Below are positions 22,211-34,563 of a stretch of 64,000 nt of DNA, piece by piece. The DNA comes from Takifugu bimaculatus (lineage: Eukaryota; Chordata; Actinopteri; Tetraodontiformes; Tetraodontidae). A program made the translations under genes and the position numbers. Location of the stretch: the NCBI GenBank assembly GCA_004026145.2, contig CP034979.1, positions 10,198,246 through 10,262,245 of the forward strand, in the 5' to 3' direction. Below the pieces are notes generated by a model that saw only the letters and a program-made list of their open reading frames with translations, searched no databases and was not told the DNA's origin. Position 1 is the stretch's first letter. The number at the start of each line of letters is the position of its first letter.

Positions 22211-24024
22211 ATGGCCCAGCTAAAGGCAGCGGGAGAGTCCTCCAGGAGCAGCCATGACTGTGCGGAGCTTTTCTCGGAGGTGGCCACCGTCACCTCCAGC
22301 GCAGGTGAGTCCGGGAGCTAACGCGCTCATCTGGGCATCCAGGAGCAACACAACCTTCTCTGCAACCACTAAATCTGAGACAGGTTTCACTTTTTTGTTT
22401 TTAACAGTCAAATTACTTAAATTACGACTGGTTAGAAACCAGCCCTGTCAAAACGTTTAGGCTCAATCAAAGTAAAATGAACTGAAAACAAAGTGAATAA
22501 ATAAGAAAGTAAATAAAAATAAATAAATCTGTAGCTCAGTTGTATAAAAAATAATCTAAAAGAGCTGCACTTCTGTGAATCACCTAAAGATATGACCCCC
22601 CCTTTGGGCTACACTTGAATATTCCACTTTTATGGTTTATGATTCAGAATTAGAGTTGTTGCATTTTATTAAGTTGTGACTGTTAATCGAGTGCAAAATG
22701 TTGTCGTTAACCTGTATAATTAGTTAAGTCATCTCAAGGTAAATATTGTTGCTATTTACACTGTAGCACCGCCATCATAACATATTCTTTAATTAGTAGA
22801 TTTAATTGTATTAATTAACCAGCAATCACTAAAAATATTCACTCCTATTTCAGCAACTGGCATCAAAGGTGCTCAACCACAACAGGATTAGAAAATAACT
22901 TGTAGAACTGTTTAAAGAGGCACTTCTGAGCGTAACACTGCACATTTTGTGTTGTCTTTGGTTACAGCAGCTCCGTCCTGTCTTCTCGGAGCCCCGCGGG
23001 GTCAACCCGGTCCACCAATTTGTCAGATTAGTGGTTTTGTTTGGGATTGTGCTAATAATCCTGGTCGAATCCCACCGTTTCTGGTATCGTTTTCCCACGC
23101 GTCAGACTCCAGCGGCTAAATCTCTGTGGCTCTCAGGTTGCCTGATGACAGTGGGGGCCATAAAGTTGATGTAATCCCTCTTTTTTCACGCAGTCGTTGG
23201 TGAAATTGTCCGGAACAATCGCCGGACGTTTTGTTTTTGTGCTAAGAAAAGGAGGAAACGGGAACTTCCACAATAAAAGCATCAGCTTCACCCGAGTTCT
23301 CCCCCTGCTGAAAACAGACATAGGGGAATCGGCGAGGAAGGGGTCCTTGAGTGAGACCCCCCCAGCGGCCGGCACGGGCAGGCAGAAAAGGGCCTACCCC
23401 TCCCCCGCCAGGAGACGCCACCGCACCACCTTCACCCACAAACAGCTGGAACAGCTGGAGGTCGCCTTTGGGCAAAACCAATATCCGGACATCTACTACA
23501 GAGAAGAACTGGCCCGGGTCACCAAGCTGAACGAGGCGCGGATACAGGTGGGGAAAAGCTCAGCACCACAGGGCCGACGGTGCAGCTCCAGGGGGTCCAG
23601 GGGGGTTAATAAGATGGATAATTATCAGAGCTGACCCCCCCCCCCCATCTTCTGCCAGCAGGTGTGGTTTCAGAACAGAAGAGCCAAACAGCGGAAGCAG
23701 GAGCGAGCCTCGCAGAAGCTCCTCCCCCTGAGCGTGCTGCCAGCCCACAGGGCACTGTTAGGGGGCGTGCACGTGCAGGCGCCCGGCATGGCCCGGCAGT
23801 ATTACCCCCAGCCTCTGGCTCACTTACCCCACCTGTCCTCAATGCTTCCGTCAGGTGCGTATTCCCACCACCCGGGCCCGGTCGGCCAGTTCCCGCCAGC
23901 GCCGCGGCAGCACGAAGACTGGTACAGCCCGCTGAGGAACAACCTCGCCTCCCCGGTGTTCTCCTTGGCCTCCATGCAGCCCCTGGACTCCAGCTCCCAC
24001 TGGAGCTCCGCGGCAACAATCTAG
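22211..24024 (+). CDS. prop1: homeobox protein prophet of Pit-1 (PROP1)
   Basis: PROP1 is a paired-like homeodomain transcription factor that specifies anterior pituitary lineages and activates pou1f1/Pit-1. Three exons: 22211-22304, 23318-23547 (or from 23324) and 23662-24024, with donors GTGAGT and GTGGGG and phases 1 and 0 that fit. Total length is about 228 residues (human 226). The homeodomain (about residues 63-122) reads RRRHRTTFTHKQLEQLEVAF then NEARIQVWFQNRRAKQRKQE. Position 50 is Gln, as in PROP1, and the second intron splits it at the Q-V junction typical of paired-class genes. The C-terminal part ends in EDWYSPLRNN and a Ser-rich tail, resembling the EDWYPTL segment of mammalian PROP1. 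Exon 1 (MAQLKAAGESSRSS) is less conserved and is chosen on phase, its ATG and the donor. It lies between socs5 and mcfd2 and converges on mcfd2. Confidence 0.93.
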
Positions 24025-24056
24025 AAGGCGTCTTTGTTCTTCTTCGCCGTGCAATT

Positions 24057-24062
24057 AATAAA
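24057..24062 (+). terminator. prop1 poly(A) signal
   Basis: An AATAAA hexamer lies 33 bases after the prop1 stop codon, so the prop1 3'UTR is probably very short. Confidence 0.7.
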
Positions 24063-24123
24063 AACACGTGAATGATAAAAGTCTGCAGATTCATGTTTAA
24101 TACTTCACATCCCAGAGACAAAT

Positions 24124-24129
24124 TTTATT
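24124..24129 (-). terminator. candidate mcfd2 poly(A) signal
   Basis: TTTATT on the plus strand is AATAAA on the minus strand, about 690 bases beyond the mcfd2 stop. If it is used, the mcfd2 3' end falls almost on the prop1 3' end. Confidence 0.45.
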
Positions 24130-24816
24130 AAAGAATCAACACTGATGGCAAAAATATAGAATTTATCTATATAGAACAGCTCACAGATGGGTTCAGCACA
24201 CACACACACGCGCACACACACGTGCACAGAGCCGACCTTTAGGCGCACGTCTCTTTTGAAGGCAGCAAACGTCCTTCTTCATCCACCCGCCTGCTCGTGC
24301 AGTCATGAAGAATCAGCAGCTCTTTACATTCGGTCCATCACATGTCAAGTATCGGCCGAAGCCCGACGGTGACGGCGAGGAACGGCTCACGCGCTTCTCT
24401 GGGCGAACGAGCGCTTGTGTCACATCGCGGCCTCTGTCCTCCATTCACCTGTACTGGGGAGCCCGTGAGGCGTCTGTGGTCATCAGTAAGGGTGACAGTC
24501 TGCCCAACATCAATTGGACTATTTTACACATTTCCAAGGAGATGATCTTTGTACTTGGACAACAGCAGATTTCTTTAATTAATTTGATGCTATTGGTTGA
24601 AATCTTTAAGACTTGTTAAATCATCCAAAAGATTGTCCAGAAACACGAGTTTCTTTGCCCCGTTCTTTTCCTGCTACTGTAGCATCGCAAAATTCAAATT
24701 GAAAGTCAACACGTAAAAGCAAACTTAAATTAGAGGGGAGGAAAAAATAAACAACCTCTTGATTGGTTTTAGAAAGTAGAGGTGAAATGATGTTTCAGTC
24801 CGTGCTCAGGCTCGTG

Positions 24817-25471
24817 CTACTCCAGTGACTTGGCAAACTCCGCGTAATCGATGTAGCCGTCGTTGTTTTTGTCGTCGTCCCTCAGGACGTCATCGATGAC
24901 GGCGACGAGGTCCTCCTCCTTCATTGGCTGACTGTTCTCTCCTCCCTCCTGTGAACCACCAGGACCAAACAGCATCAATAACAACAGTAACTGCAGCCAC
25001 AGCAACGGCAGCCAACGCTCCTCCTCGGACCCGGTACCTCTCTGTGCACGTGCGTGATCGCCATGGCGAGCTCCAGCCCGTCCAGCAGGTTGTTGCCGTC
25101 GTAATCGTGCATCTTGAAATAATGCAGCTGAAGCTCCTGCGGCGTCATGTCCTTCTCGGGTTTGTCTATCACTCCGTCCAAATGCCCCATGATGTGGCTG
25201 GAAGACAAAACACACACAGCTGCCGTCGGCCCGTCCAAAGTTCAGCGGTGGATCGCGCACCGCCGCGGCACGACACAGGCGCCGCTTTCACTCACTCTTT
25301 GTCCTGAACCATGTTTTTGTCCAGGCCGCCGTGACCGTGGCCTGACACGCGAGCTCCACTCATTTCACCTGGGGGCTGCTGCAGACCTCCATGACAGTGG
25401 ACGTACAGCAGGCACGAGGACAGGAGCACGAGGAGTTGACCACACATGGCAGTGCACCTACCTCTCCTCAT
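24817..25471 (-). CDS. mcfd2: multiple coagulation factor deficiency protein 2
   Basis: MCFD2 is a small EF-hand protein that binds LMAN1 (ERGIC-53) to form the ER-to-Golgi cargo receptor for coagulation factors V and VIII. Coding exons on the minus strand are 25471-25296, 25197-25038 and 24948-24817; phases agree and total 155 residues (human 146). An N-terminal hydrophobic signal peptide (GQLLVLLSSCLLYVHC) is followed by GLDKNMVQDKDHIMGHLDGV, spanning the first coding junction. EF-hand 1 has loop DYDGNNLLDGLE after PQELQLHYFKMH; EF-hand 2 has loop DKNNDGYIDYAE and the protein ends FAKSLE. The start at 25471 lies one base after the splice acceptor; an alternative in-frame Met is at 25447. 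The acceptor tract of this first coding exon is a CT run followed by TG repeats. Divergent from ttc7a, as in human. Confidence 0.95.
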
Positions 25472-26070
25472 GCTACACACACACACACACATAGAGAAAG
25501 AGAGAGAGAGAGAGAACTTCTAAATCCAAACCTATTTGCTTTGACCTATAATGTCACGAACTCTATACATCAAGTATTTGTTTTTCCATCTTCTTTCAGC
25601 CACTCTTCTTATTCAGTTACCACAGTGTTTTTTTCTTTTCATTAAAAAAGTTCATTTCCATTTATGTAATCGTGCTTGCAACCGTTTCTTCTTGCTGCTA
25701 TTTTAAATAAGCATCCCGCTGGGATAAAACGGCGTGTTGTCTCCAAGCGCCTAAAAACGTTAGATTCGCTTGCGTAAATTTTGATAAAAAGGTCTTAACT
25801 GTTAAAAACGTCGAAAAGCCAAACAGGAAAAGTTAACGTGGTTTGATATAATAATAATAAAAAAAACCAGCTTATGTTATATGAGACATTTCTAACGCAA
25901 ACCAGACAGTTAAAGAAATTTTGTTGCTACAGAGAACAGGTTGTCGCTGGTATGTTTACTCGAAATAAGCCTTACTTTACGACGGGGTTTTGCATGCATA
26001 GCTTGTATAAACCGCGGACCGGAAAAAGGAACACGTGATCAACTAATTCTAGTGTTGTTCTTATACTTAC

Positions 26071-26200
26071 TTTAAATAACCCGTATATATATTGCTCTCG
26101 AACGCAGCAGAGTGACTCTCTTTACCAGTCAGAGGCTTTAAGGACCAATTGGCTTGCCGTAGCTCGACTTGGACACGACAGCTCATTGTGATTGGTTAAA
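26071..26200 (-). promoter_or_regulatory. predicted mcfd2 noncoding first exon and promoter
   Basis: On the minus strand a strong donor, AAA|GTAAGTAT, ends a putative exon at 26071. The next minus-strand acceptor is at 25473, just before the mcfd2 start codon. CCAAT-type boxes occur around 26146-26195 (CCAATTGG and ATTGG) and a TATATATA run lies at about 26084-26092. The transcription start is not determined. Confidence 0.45.
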
Positions 26201-26384
26201 CTTATCAGAGAGTAAACAAATTAGGCAAGAGAACTACCCGCAGCCACGGCTCTGTTCGTCAAAAAAGTTTCACACATTCTGTTGTTGCCTTTATCTCCCC
26301 GTGTCACAACCACCACAGGAAACAACCACGATTAATAACATTCAAAAACATGATTAAAGAGTTACAGCGATAAAACAGGAAACA

Positions 26385-26715
26385 TGCACTTCCGTTATGG
26401 CGGAAGTCTGAGGAGACGTGGCGGAAGTATCAAAACGGAAGCATTTTGGATCGCAAAGTGTCTGTAAAGTATAAGACCTGTTGACCGAAGCATGGGTTCG
26501 AGTGAGTTTGGGGGGGGGGGGGGGGGGACGCTATTATTTTTAAGAACATGCTTTATCAACAACTTTCTCAAACAGCGGAGCGGAAGCTCAATGACGTCAC
26601 TGAGTGGGCGGGGTCATCATCAGCCGCTCAGCTGTCAATTCCACCGGGTCGAGCAGCAGCAGCAGCAGCAGAGTTTTACAGACGGAGGGGAAATATCGAC
26701 TTCTGTCAAGTCAAA
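26385..26715 (+). promoter_or_regulatory. CRE/GC-box/ETS promoter region
   Basis: Several GGAAG ETS-type cores occur at 26391-26450, one as ATGGCGGAAGT, which also resembles a YY1 site. They are followed by a poly-G run (26510-26527), a perfect TGACGTCA at 26592-26599 and the GC box GGGCGGGG at 26606-26613. The density of sites implies a TATA-less promoter. It could drive the exon at 26716 rightwards, mcfd2 leftwards, or both. Confidence 0.5.
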
Positions 26716-26796
26716 ATGTCAGGCTTCCAGAAGGAAAATGACGCTGCCAAATCTCTGTTCAGGAGGCTTGAGGTGTTTTTCTTTAATGTCATATAG
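26716..26796 (+). other. candidate first coding exon, family unknown
   Basis: An ATG in good context (TCAAAATGTC) follows the promoter elements and opens MSGFQKENDAAKSLFRRLEV, after which the frame closes at 26794-26796. The sequence looks like the start of a soluble helical protein, but I do not recognise it and could not find a convincing second exon before ttc7a exon 1. It could be a noncoding transcript or an alternative 5' exon. Confidence 0.25.
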
Positions 26797-27469
26797 ATTT
26801 TGAGTAAAACCCCAGTGTAGTCAGTGAACCCTGTGTTTCCATCCTGTGATGTGACTAAGAAAATGTCATATGTTGTGTGTATATATATCCCCTTTTGCCC
26901 TCAACACACACACACACACACGTTAGAAATTATATTACTGGCTAATAAACTAGGACTAGTTATTTGTTTGTTTGTTGGGTGGTTGGCGACTGAGCCAACG
27001 AGCAGCATCAGGTTGTCGGTGCAGATCAAGCCAGTCCAACAGGTCAGAAGTTCTGACCAGGCCTGCATCCTTCATGCCCCATAAGCCTTCAGTGATCCCG
27101 TTAAAGTGTTAGCAGCAAAGATTATGGGCTGTCGAGCCCATGCGGACACCGAAACAGACCTGACACGTGATTCAGACCCCCAATAAAGCTGTTTACTGTG
27201 GTTTTATTTGTAAAGGTTGAAGAAAAACCCTATTTTGAGCTTTAAAATAAAATATTCAAATGTTTTAAATAACGTAGAGCAGACTTTCCCTTCTAAATGT
27301 ATTATTAGTAGTTATACCATTCAAAGTCTTCATCTTCCTCCATGCTGCATTATGTTTTCCTTCTATTTTTTATTTATTTCAGTGACTTTATTTAAAGACC
27401 AGGGCTCATCCTTGCAGACAGGAGTCGAATTAATGTGATTTTTGAAAGAAAACGTGATAAATTGCCCAG

Positions 27470-27707
27470 TAGACTACGCCTAATCTGATATTCCTCCTGC
27501 AGGATCCGTGCACGCCCTTGCCCGATATTCCAAAACAAACAAACAAACAGACAAACAAACAAACTTATCTTGCGGAGTAGATTACACACGCGCGCCCGCA
27601 CACGGACACGGACACGCACGCCCTCCTCACTCAACGTTGATGTGCTGTAGTCCGCAGTCACTCCCATCGTGTCCGGAGAGTGCGGTCACCACCGGGACAG
27701 AGCGCCG
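27470..27707 (+). promoter_or_regulatory. ttc7a promoter / 5'UTR region
   Basis: CpG-enriched DNA just upstream of the ttc7a start codon, with a run of AAAC repeats at 27533-27563. No TATA box is apparent. The exact start site cannot be read from sequence. Confidence 0.4.
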
Positions 27708-30700
27708 ATGGCATCCCGGGTCTCTCTCACCCAGCTCCGCCTGGAAGCGGAGCTGGACCGCTGTCGGGCCGAGTGTCAGTGGGACAAGGTGCCGGCGTTG
27801 GTCGAGCTGTTGCACGCTGCTCGCGCCCACGAAGACGGTGAGTGATCTTCACCTGTGGTCCCCGTCCCGCAGCTCCCCACCGAGCCGGAGCTTCACCGCT
27901 TTCCGACTCTTCATCACAGTCAATGGCAACTCAGCAGGAACCCTTTGGGGGAAGTTGTTGTATTTGCTTTGTGTCTTAACTCGTGTGTTCATGCGTGTTG
28001 GTCTGTTAACAGTAGCAGAACCGTTGGACTTTGTACTTTCAGCAAGTTTCTTCAGCAAATCTGCTCTTAAAAAGCACCTGAATAGCTTCTAAAAGTCAAG
28101 TTTGACAAATATAACAACATAATTATTGTATTCCATATGTCAAATCAGACACACACATAAACTGTACCCATGTACATACTTATGTACACACCACGTATAT
28201 GTTTTCCTGACTCTCACTAAAACATTATCTGAGTCCGGTAGATGACTAAATGTTACTTACAGTCTATGAATGGTTACTAATTTATACCAGTGGGTCTTTC
28301 CAGGAAGTTTAAACCAGAACGAGCTGGTTGTGTGTGTGTGTGTGTGTACCCAAAGGTGTCTCCACAGTGCAGACGCTGTTACAAGAAGGACGGCCCTTCC
28401 TGTGGACAGGGTGCTCGAGCTGTACGTGTGTTTAAAGAAATGCAAACACACTTAGCGTCCGCAGCGCCTGACTTTGTGTAGCGGCTAATGCACCTGCCTG
28501 CGCCTCTGCTCAGCAGAGTAAATATGGGCTCAGCTGACTGCTGCTCAGGGTTTGGACGCTGCTGCTGCTGCTGCTTTATCTCACATCCAACTTGTTGCCT
28601 AGACTGCGTTGACGTAGCTCTTTGCAAAGTCCAGAATGCAGCGGGTGAGCTAATCCAATGCCTGTCGTTCTGGACCTTTTCCCCAGTGAGAGATGTAACC
28701 TTGAACGTGCTGATAAAAGCAGCCGGAGAACCAGTCAGAACACGGTATCACCGTAAATCAAAACAGGAAGGCTTGAGTCAAATGTGTGTACATAAGAGCT
28801 GAGCCTCTGATGGTCCAGTCAGAGGAGGGTTTACACGTTCCTGTCTCGGCGTTAGCGGACACGGGCGGCTGGGGAAGCCGGGGAATGGAAACTGTGGCTC
28901 CCGCGATGACGTGGGGACCGTGACTTTTTTGAACCGCTGTCCATTAGAAGTGTTGTTTTTACTGCGTGAGTTTGCTTTGGCTGCACACGGTTCCCATGTG
29001 GTTCTTCTCCCCCCTGATCCGACAGACGACTACCTCACGCTGGTGATGGCTGAAGCTCTGCTGGAGGAGTGCCTGCTGGAGAACCTGGACCTGCTACGCA
29101 GCTTAACGCCTTTGCTGGACAGGACGCAGCCCAAGCTGTGCCGGGCCAAGAGCCTCCTCAACGCCGTCCTGAGCCGGGGCTGCCTCATGGTCAGTTTAAA
29201 AGGTTGGGTCGTGTTGCCTGCAGCAGTCCTGGTGGAACCGGTTCTGTCCTCTTCCCCTCCAGCCTCGGTACCTGAACGAGGCTCTGTTGCTGATGGCCAA
29301 AGTGCACTATGTGCAGGGCCGCTACTGGGACGCCCAGGGCATGTGTGCCAGAGTGGGCCTGGAGGAGCTGACCAAGGAGGACCAGCCCACATACCACCTC
29401 CGCCTGCTGGCCGAGGCCTTCGTCATTAAAGGTACCCGGAACCACGGAGGAACCAAAATTTTTTGGGTCATTTATCCATTTCTTGTAGATTAGACCCCTG
29501 TAGGTGTCCCTGGGAGGTGCTGGGTTCTTTTTGTCCCGAGAGAAACCGAGGGTTCAGAACAGAACTCGTCCTTTTTTAAAATAATCATGTGTCTTAAAGA
29601 TCTCATCAGTGGTGCCAAAATCAACAGATACTATAAATAACGTGTAGCCCCCAGACGCGAGAACTGACTTTGTGAAGGCACCAGTGAGCACCAGAACTGT
29701 CCTCCTCGTTTTCATGCTGGGACAATCAATAAATCCCGTATCAGCCAGCAACGCCTATGAAGAGGTTGGCAGGCCTGATGTTCCTCATTTGAGAGGAAAT
29801 CAAAGCACTTTACCTCATCGTTTTGGTATTTTCCATCTTGAGATTTAAGGCCGTCCTGTTCCGATGAGATGTCCCCACAGAGATGTGAAGCAGCTGCTGT
29901 GTTTAAATGTCCTGAACGCTGCAGAGCTGTTGGGGACCGTCAGCAGAGGCTGCAGGTCGTTGCTGCACCTCACACAGAAGCCTCCATTACAACCTTGTTT
30001 GAGTTGGACACCTGGACCGAGGTGGACGTGGAGAAAATGGCACCGAGAGTCACGGACAAGACCCCCCCCCCCCAGCATGAAGACAGCTAATAAAGCAAGA
30101 TTAAGAGACAAGATCCTGGTTTTCCTGATTCACCTCTTCTTTCATTGCGACTGGACATTGATGTCTCATCAAGCAGCTTAGGGACAGAAGCAGGACTCTC
30201 ACCTTGGGACAAAGATGGTTCTGGGTTCGGTGCCCCTCAAAACATCCAGTTTAGGTTGGACAGTCTTCACTGTCCTACCTGTCCGTAAATGCGGTGCGTC
30301 CTGCAGGACCGGACGTGTCCCTACCTGTCAGCCAGCGTCTGCTGGGACAGGCTGGGACGCACGGCGGGTGTCCCCTCCAAGGACCGATTACCGTGGAAAT
30401 CAATAGCGACAGGACAGTCGTCCTCTGGACAGTCGTCTGTCCGCACGCAGACAGCGGACGCGTGTCGGTGATGGGATCGGACCAGTCTAGGAGATGACCT
30501 ACTGGGAAAGCAGGCGGTCCCTCTGATGTCCAGTCCTGGACGGTTCACTGTAGCTACACGGGCTAGATGGACAAACATCAACTCGTAAACAGGAAGTGGA
30601 GACTAAGACGGACGCTATTTTAGCAGCAGGATGATTGTGCGTCACGGTTTTTGTCTCCTGTTGCATTTTAGGCTCCTTTCAGATACCAGCGTTGCTAAAG

Positions 30701-32354
30701 ACCACAGGATATGACATCACCCATTTAGATGTAATCTAGTTACACTAATAATCATCATCATGTCATTACACTCTTGGTTTCCTGACAGTCGGACGCGACC
30801 TCCAGGCCGAGGAAGCTGGGGAGATGTTTATTAGACTGACGGATTTTAGGATTATTGTGACCGCCTGCTTCTTTGGTGGCTGCTTCTGCTTATTTATCTG
30901 AGGCCCACTGATGTCTGATGGGGTTTTCAAACCCTTGATGTCTAAATTAGATGCAAATGTCAAAAAAAATATGCTTGGACAGGTCGTCAAAAAAGACTGA
31001 AAGAGCAACTGGGTGGCTTCTTAATGGAAAGACAGGACCAGACCAGATCTTAACCCGTTTTATTCAAATCTTAATTGTTTCTAATTGAGGCTAAATTGCA
31101 ATAATTGTCCCCGTCCATGGTGGCGTCCTCCACAGACCGTCGACGGGCATATTAACGTCTGTAGGTGATGTCTGTGTCCGGTACCAGTGGGTGCTCAACT
31201 CTTGTCCACGTTCCATGTGCTGTTCTTCAGGACTGTCGCTGGACCACCAGACGGTTTCTGCGGTGTCTCGGGTGCGCCTGTCTGAACGGGAGGAGGAGAG
31301 TATGTCCTGTTTCCTCAGGGCCTGTGATGCTGCTCTGTCCTACATGCAGGAGCTGGACAAGGCTGAGTCTGTAAATGAACAGGTTGCTAACGTTGTGCCC
31401 ACCCTCGCTCTGGTCCGATCTACTGGTCTAACCGGGGAGCACCTGCGGGGACTGGACCCAAAGTGTTGCTAGAATCTCTGTCAATGTGACTGAAGTGGAC
31501 TTTTTAGAAGGGCGGTTAAAGCTGAAAACAGTTATTGATGGAGGGAACTCACATTTTTAAAGTCTATTTTACTCCAACGCTGAATTCTAAATAATATCCA
31601 CTGTTACAAGATGACCAGTGAATCCATCCACACTATAATCACAGAACAACATGGTTTAAATCTGAGCCGCCTCGTTTGCTCTTTCCAGACGGTGATGACT
31701 CCACACTCCAAAACAGGCAAATCGACCCTGCCCCCCGTGGACATGGAGCTGGGCTACTTCCTGCAGGCCGCGTTACAGAGCGCTTACCTTTGTCTGCTGC
31801 AGAGAGGGTGATTCTACAAACTACACAACATGGAGACATGCTAGCAAACGTGACAACAATCTGTCTTAAAGGCTTAAAACATTGACAGCTGATATATTGA
31901 GATTTTTCTAGAAAATTCATTAGATTTACTCTCATTCGAATGAAACAAGTTCTTTGAAGAAATGTATGATAATTGTGTGATATTTTAATTTCTGTTAGCA
32001 CATAAATAACCCAATGTACATCAGATGTAGCCAACGTTACTCAACACAAAAACAACGTAAATAATTCGAATATAAAAGCATAAAAACAAGGTGATCAGAG
32101 CGTGACACCAGTGGTGCAATTCAACATGTGACCGGTAGATGTCAGTAATGTCAAAGACAAACGGTCGTTTAACGTAGAACAAATTAGTAAAACAGGTTTC
32201 ACTAAATTCTGTAGAGTTTGGAAATAAATATATTGATAAATACATGTTCTTCCCGTCATTAATAATACATCATTTATTATTCATGCAAATGTGACCGTTT
32301 TTCAATAATGTTTTATATACAGCATGTCAAAAGCAACAGTTGTGCATTAAATCT

Positions 32355-32415
<61 letters not shown>

Positions 32416-32502
32416 GTCATCTTGCTCAGGGTGCTCACCAGCTGCGTAGGGTGCTCAGGGTGGTGGAGTCACGAGGGTCTCAGGGCTTCAGGAAGGTGGC
32501 CT

Positions 32503-32589
<87 letters not shown>

Positions 32590-33738
32590 GATGGCTAATA
32601 ATATTTCTATTATTTCCCTCTTTATTTAACATGAACACATGTCAGGTCACACGCTTGATTTCATGATTATTAAATGACAAACAGTTGATATAAAACACTT
32701 TGTTTTCTCTTGCTAGTCTGCTGCCAGGAAGCTGGCAGAAGTGCTGTTGAGCTCCGTGAGTGAGGACAGCTACTGGCCCCCGCTGGGCCCCCCCCCGTCC
32801 GCCTGGCTACACAGAGAGGGTGCTGCAGCCTCCAAAGACGCCATCTACCCCACAGTTAAACCTCCACACCGTTACAGCTCCGACAGGTCTGTCCTGTTTT
32901 CCCGTCCCGTGTTTTTCTTGTGTCCTCAGAGTGGCATGCATGTACCCAGCAGGGGCCTCCCCAGGGGGGGTCAGGGTGCTGCGTGGGTTCAGGCCTTCTC
33001 CTGGTCTATCTTGAGGTTAACCCTCAGGTAAACAGCAAATATCAACAACGTCCCGACTCTCTCGCTGCCTCAAAGGGGCCAACCGAGGGGGGGGGACGTT
33101 TCTCGAGGCTGGTCGCTATCCAGGTGCAGGTTAACTGGAGGACAGAGTAGGTCCAGCCCCTCAGCCTGTCAGGGACCCCCCCAGACCAGAATGGATTTAA
33201 TTGATCAATGATAGCGGATGCGGTAGATGCTTTAAATGGAGACAACAGATTTAGGAAACACAGTTCAAATAGAATAAAAGTTTATGTGTCCTCATCCTGC
33301 TGGTGTGTTCCTACTTCTCACACTAATTTATGGCCCAAGCTCCAGATTTAATCTCAGTCTCAATCCGTCATCAAACCCCAACACAAGGAAAGTACGATGG
33401 CATAAATAAATGCGAAATACTTGACTGTTGTGGGAGGAGCCTCTTAGCGCGGCTTCCTGTTCCAGTCTGACCTGACGGCACAATAAACTGTGTGAACATT
33501 CTGTTGCCTTGCTTGTGTTTTCCCACTTTGCAGGGATCCTGCAGCCATAGTTAGTCATCGGTTTATGACTAATCCTGCCCACAGCATAAGTGAAGATCTA
33601 AATCCATGTCTGACTTCCTAAAGGAGGAGAATAAGAACAGTGACAGCTTCCCTTCAGGAAGATGCTGCTGTTCTCTTTAGTTTCTGTCAGGCTGCCCATC
33701 AGGAGGGATGGAGTATGGGAACGGTGTTCCTCTAGTTG

Positions 33739-33769
<31 letters not shown>

Positions 33770-33901
33770 AAGGAAGAGACATCTGAGATAGTGTTGTGCA
33801 GCGATACCTTCACTGAGCCCCGTGTTGTGTTACAGCACCACAGTTAAAATAGAAACTCAACACTCACAGCAATCTATTAAATCTCCCAATGGAAAAGCGT
33901 G

Positions 33902-33949
<48 letters not shown>

Positions 33950-34513
33950 ACATGACTCTTGTTGGTGCTATTTCCTGCTTCCTCAGTTGCTTCTGTCCTC
34001 AAGACGTGGTGGAGGAAGCCGTCTTGGTGCTGCTCATCACAGAATCCATGGTGAGGCACTCGCTCACTCCCCCCCCCCCCGTGGAAAACGCTCCCATCCC
34101 TCATTTTTTTCCTGACCTCCTGGTTGCTGCGTGTCTGTCCAGTCGAGTGGCGAGGCGGTCATCAGTCGTCTTCCAGACCAAGCGGAAGCTCGCCAGGCCA
34201 GCCTGCGGGATGCCACCTCCGTCTATGACCTGCTCACCATCGGCATGGCCAGGAGGGGGCAGTACGCCATGATTTCTGAGGTTCGAACACACCATGTGCG
34301 GACGTGAGGGAGCGATGGGAGAGAGATAAGTGTTAGGGACAGCTTTGCCCTTGCTAAACTTTCTGAGCAAAGGGGATTATGGGATGTTCTTTTCCTCCAG
34401 CCCCCCTTTGTTTCCTCACCTTTCCCAAGCTGTTGTGAACTCCATCCTGGGATCACCTGAGGGTTTGTAGGTGTGTTTGCAAAATGTGCAAAATGATAAT
34501 GGGCTGATGAACA

Positions 34514-34563
<50 letters not shown>

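Noticed and set aside
23194..23317. Upstream acceptor (TTTTTTCACGCAG) extending prop1 exon 2
   Set aside because: It would need a phase-0 upstream exon, whereas the identified exon 1 ends in phase 1; it could only serve an unseen alternative first exon.
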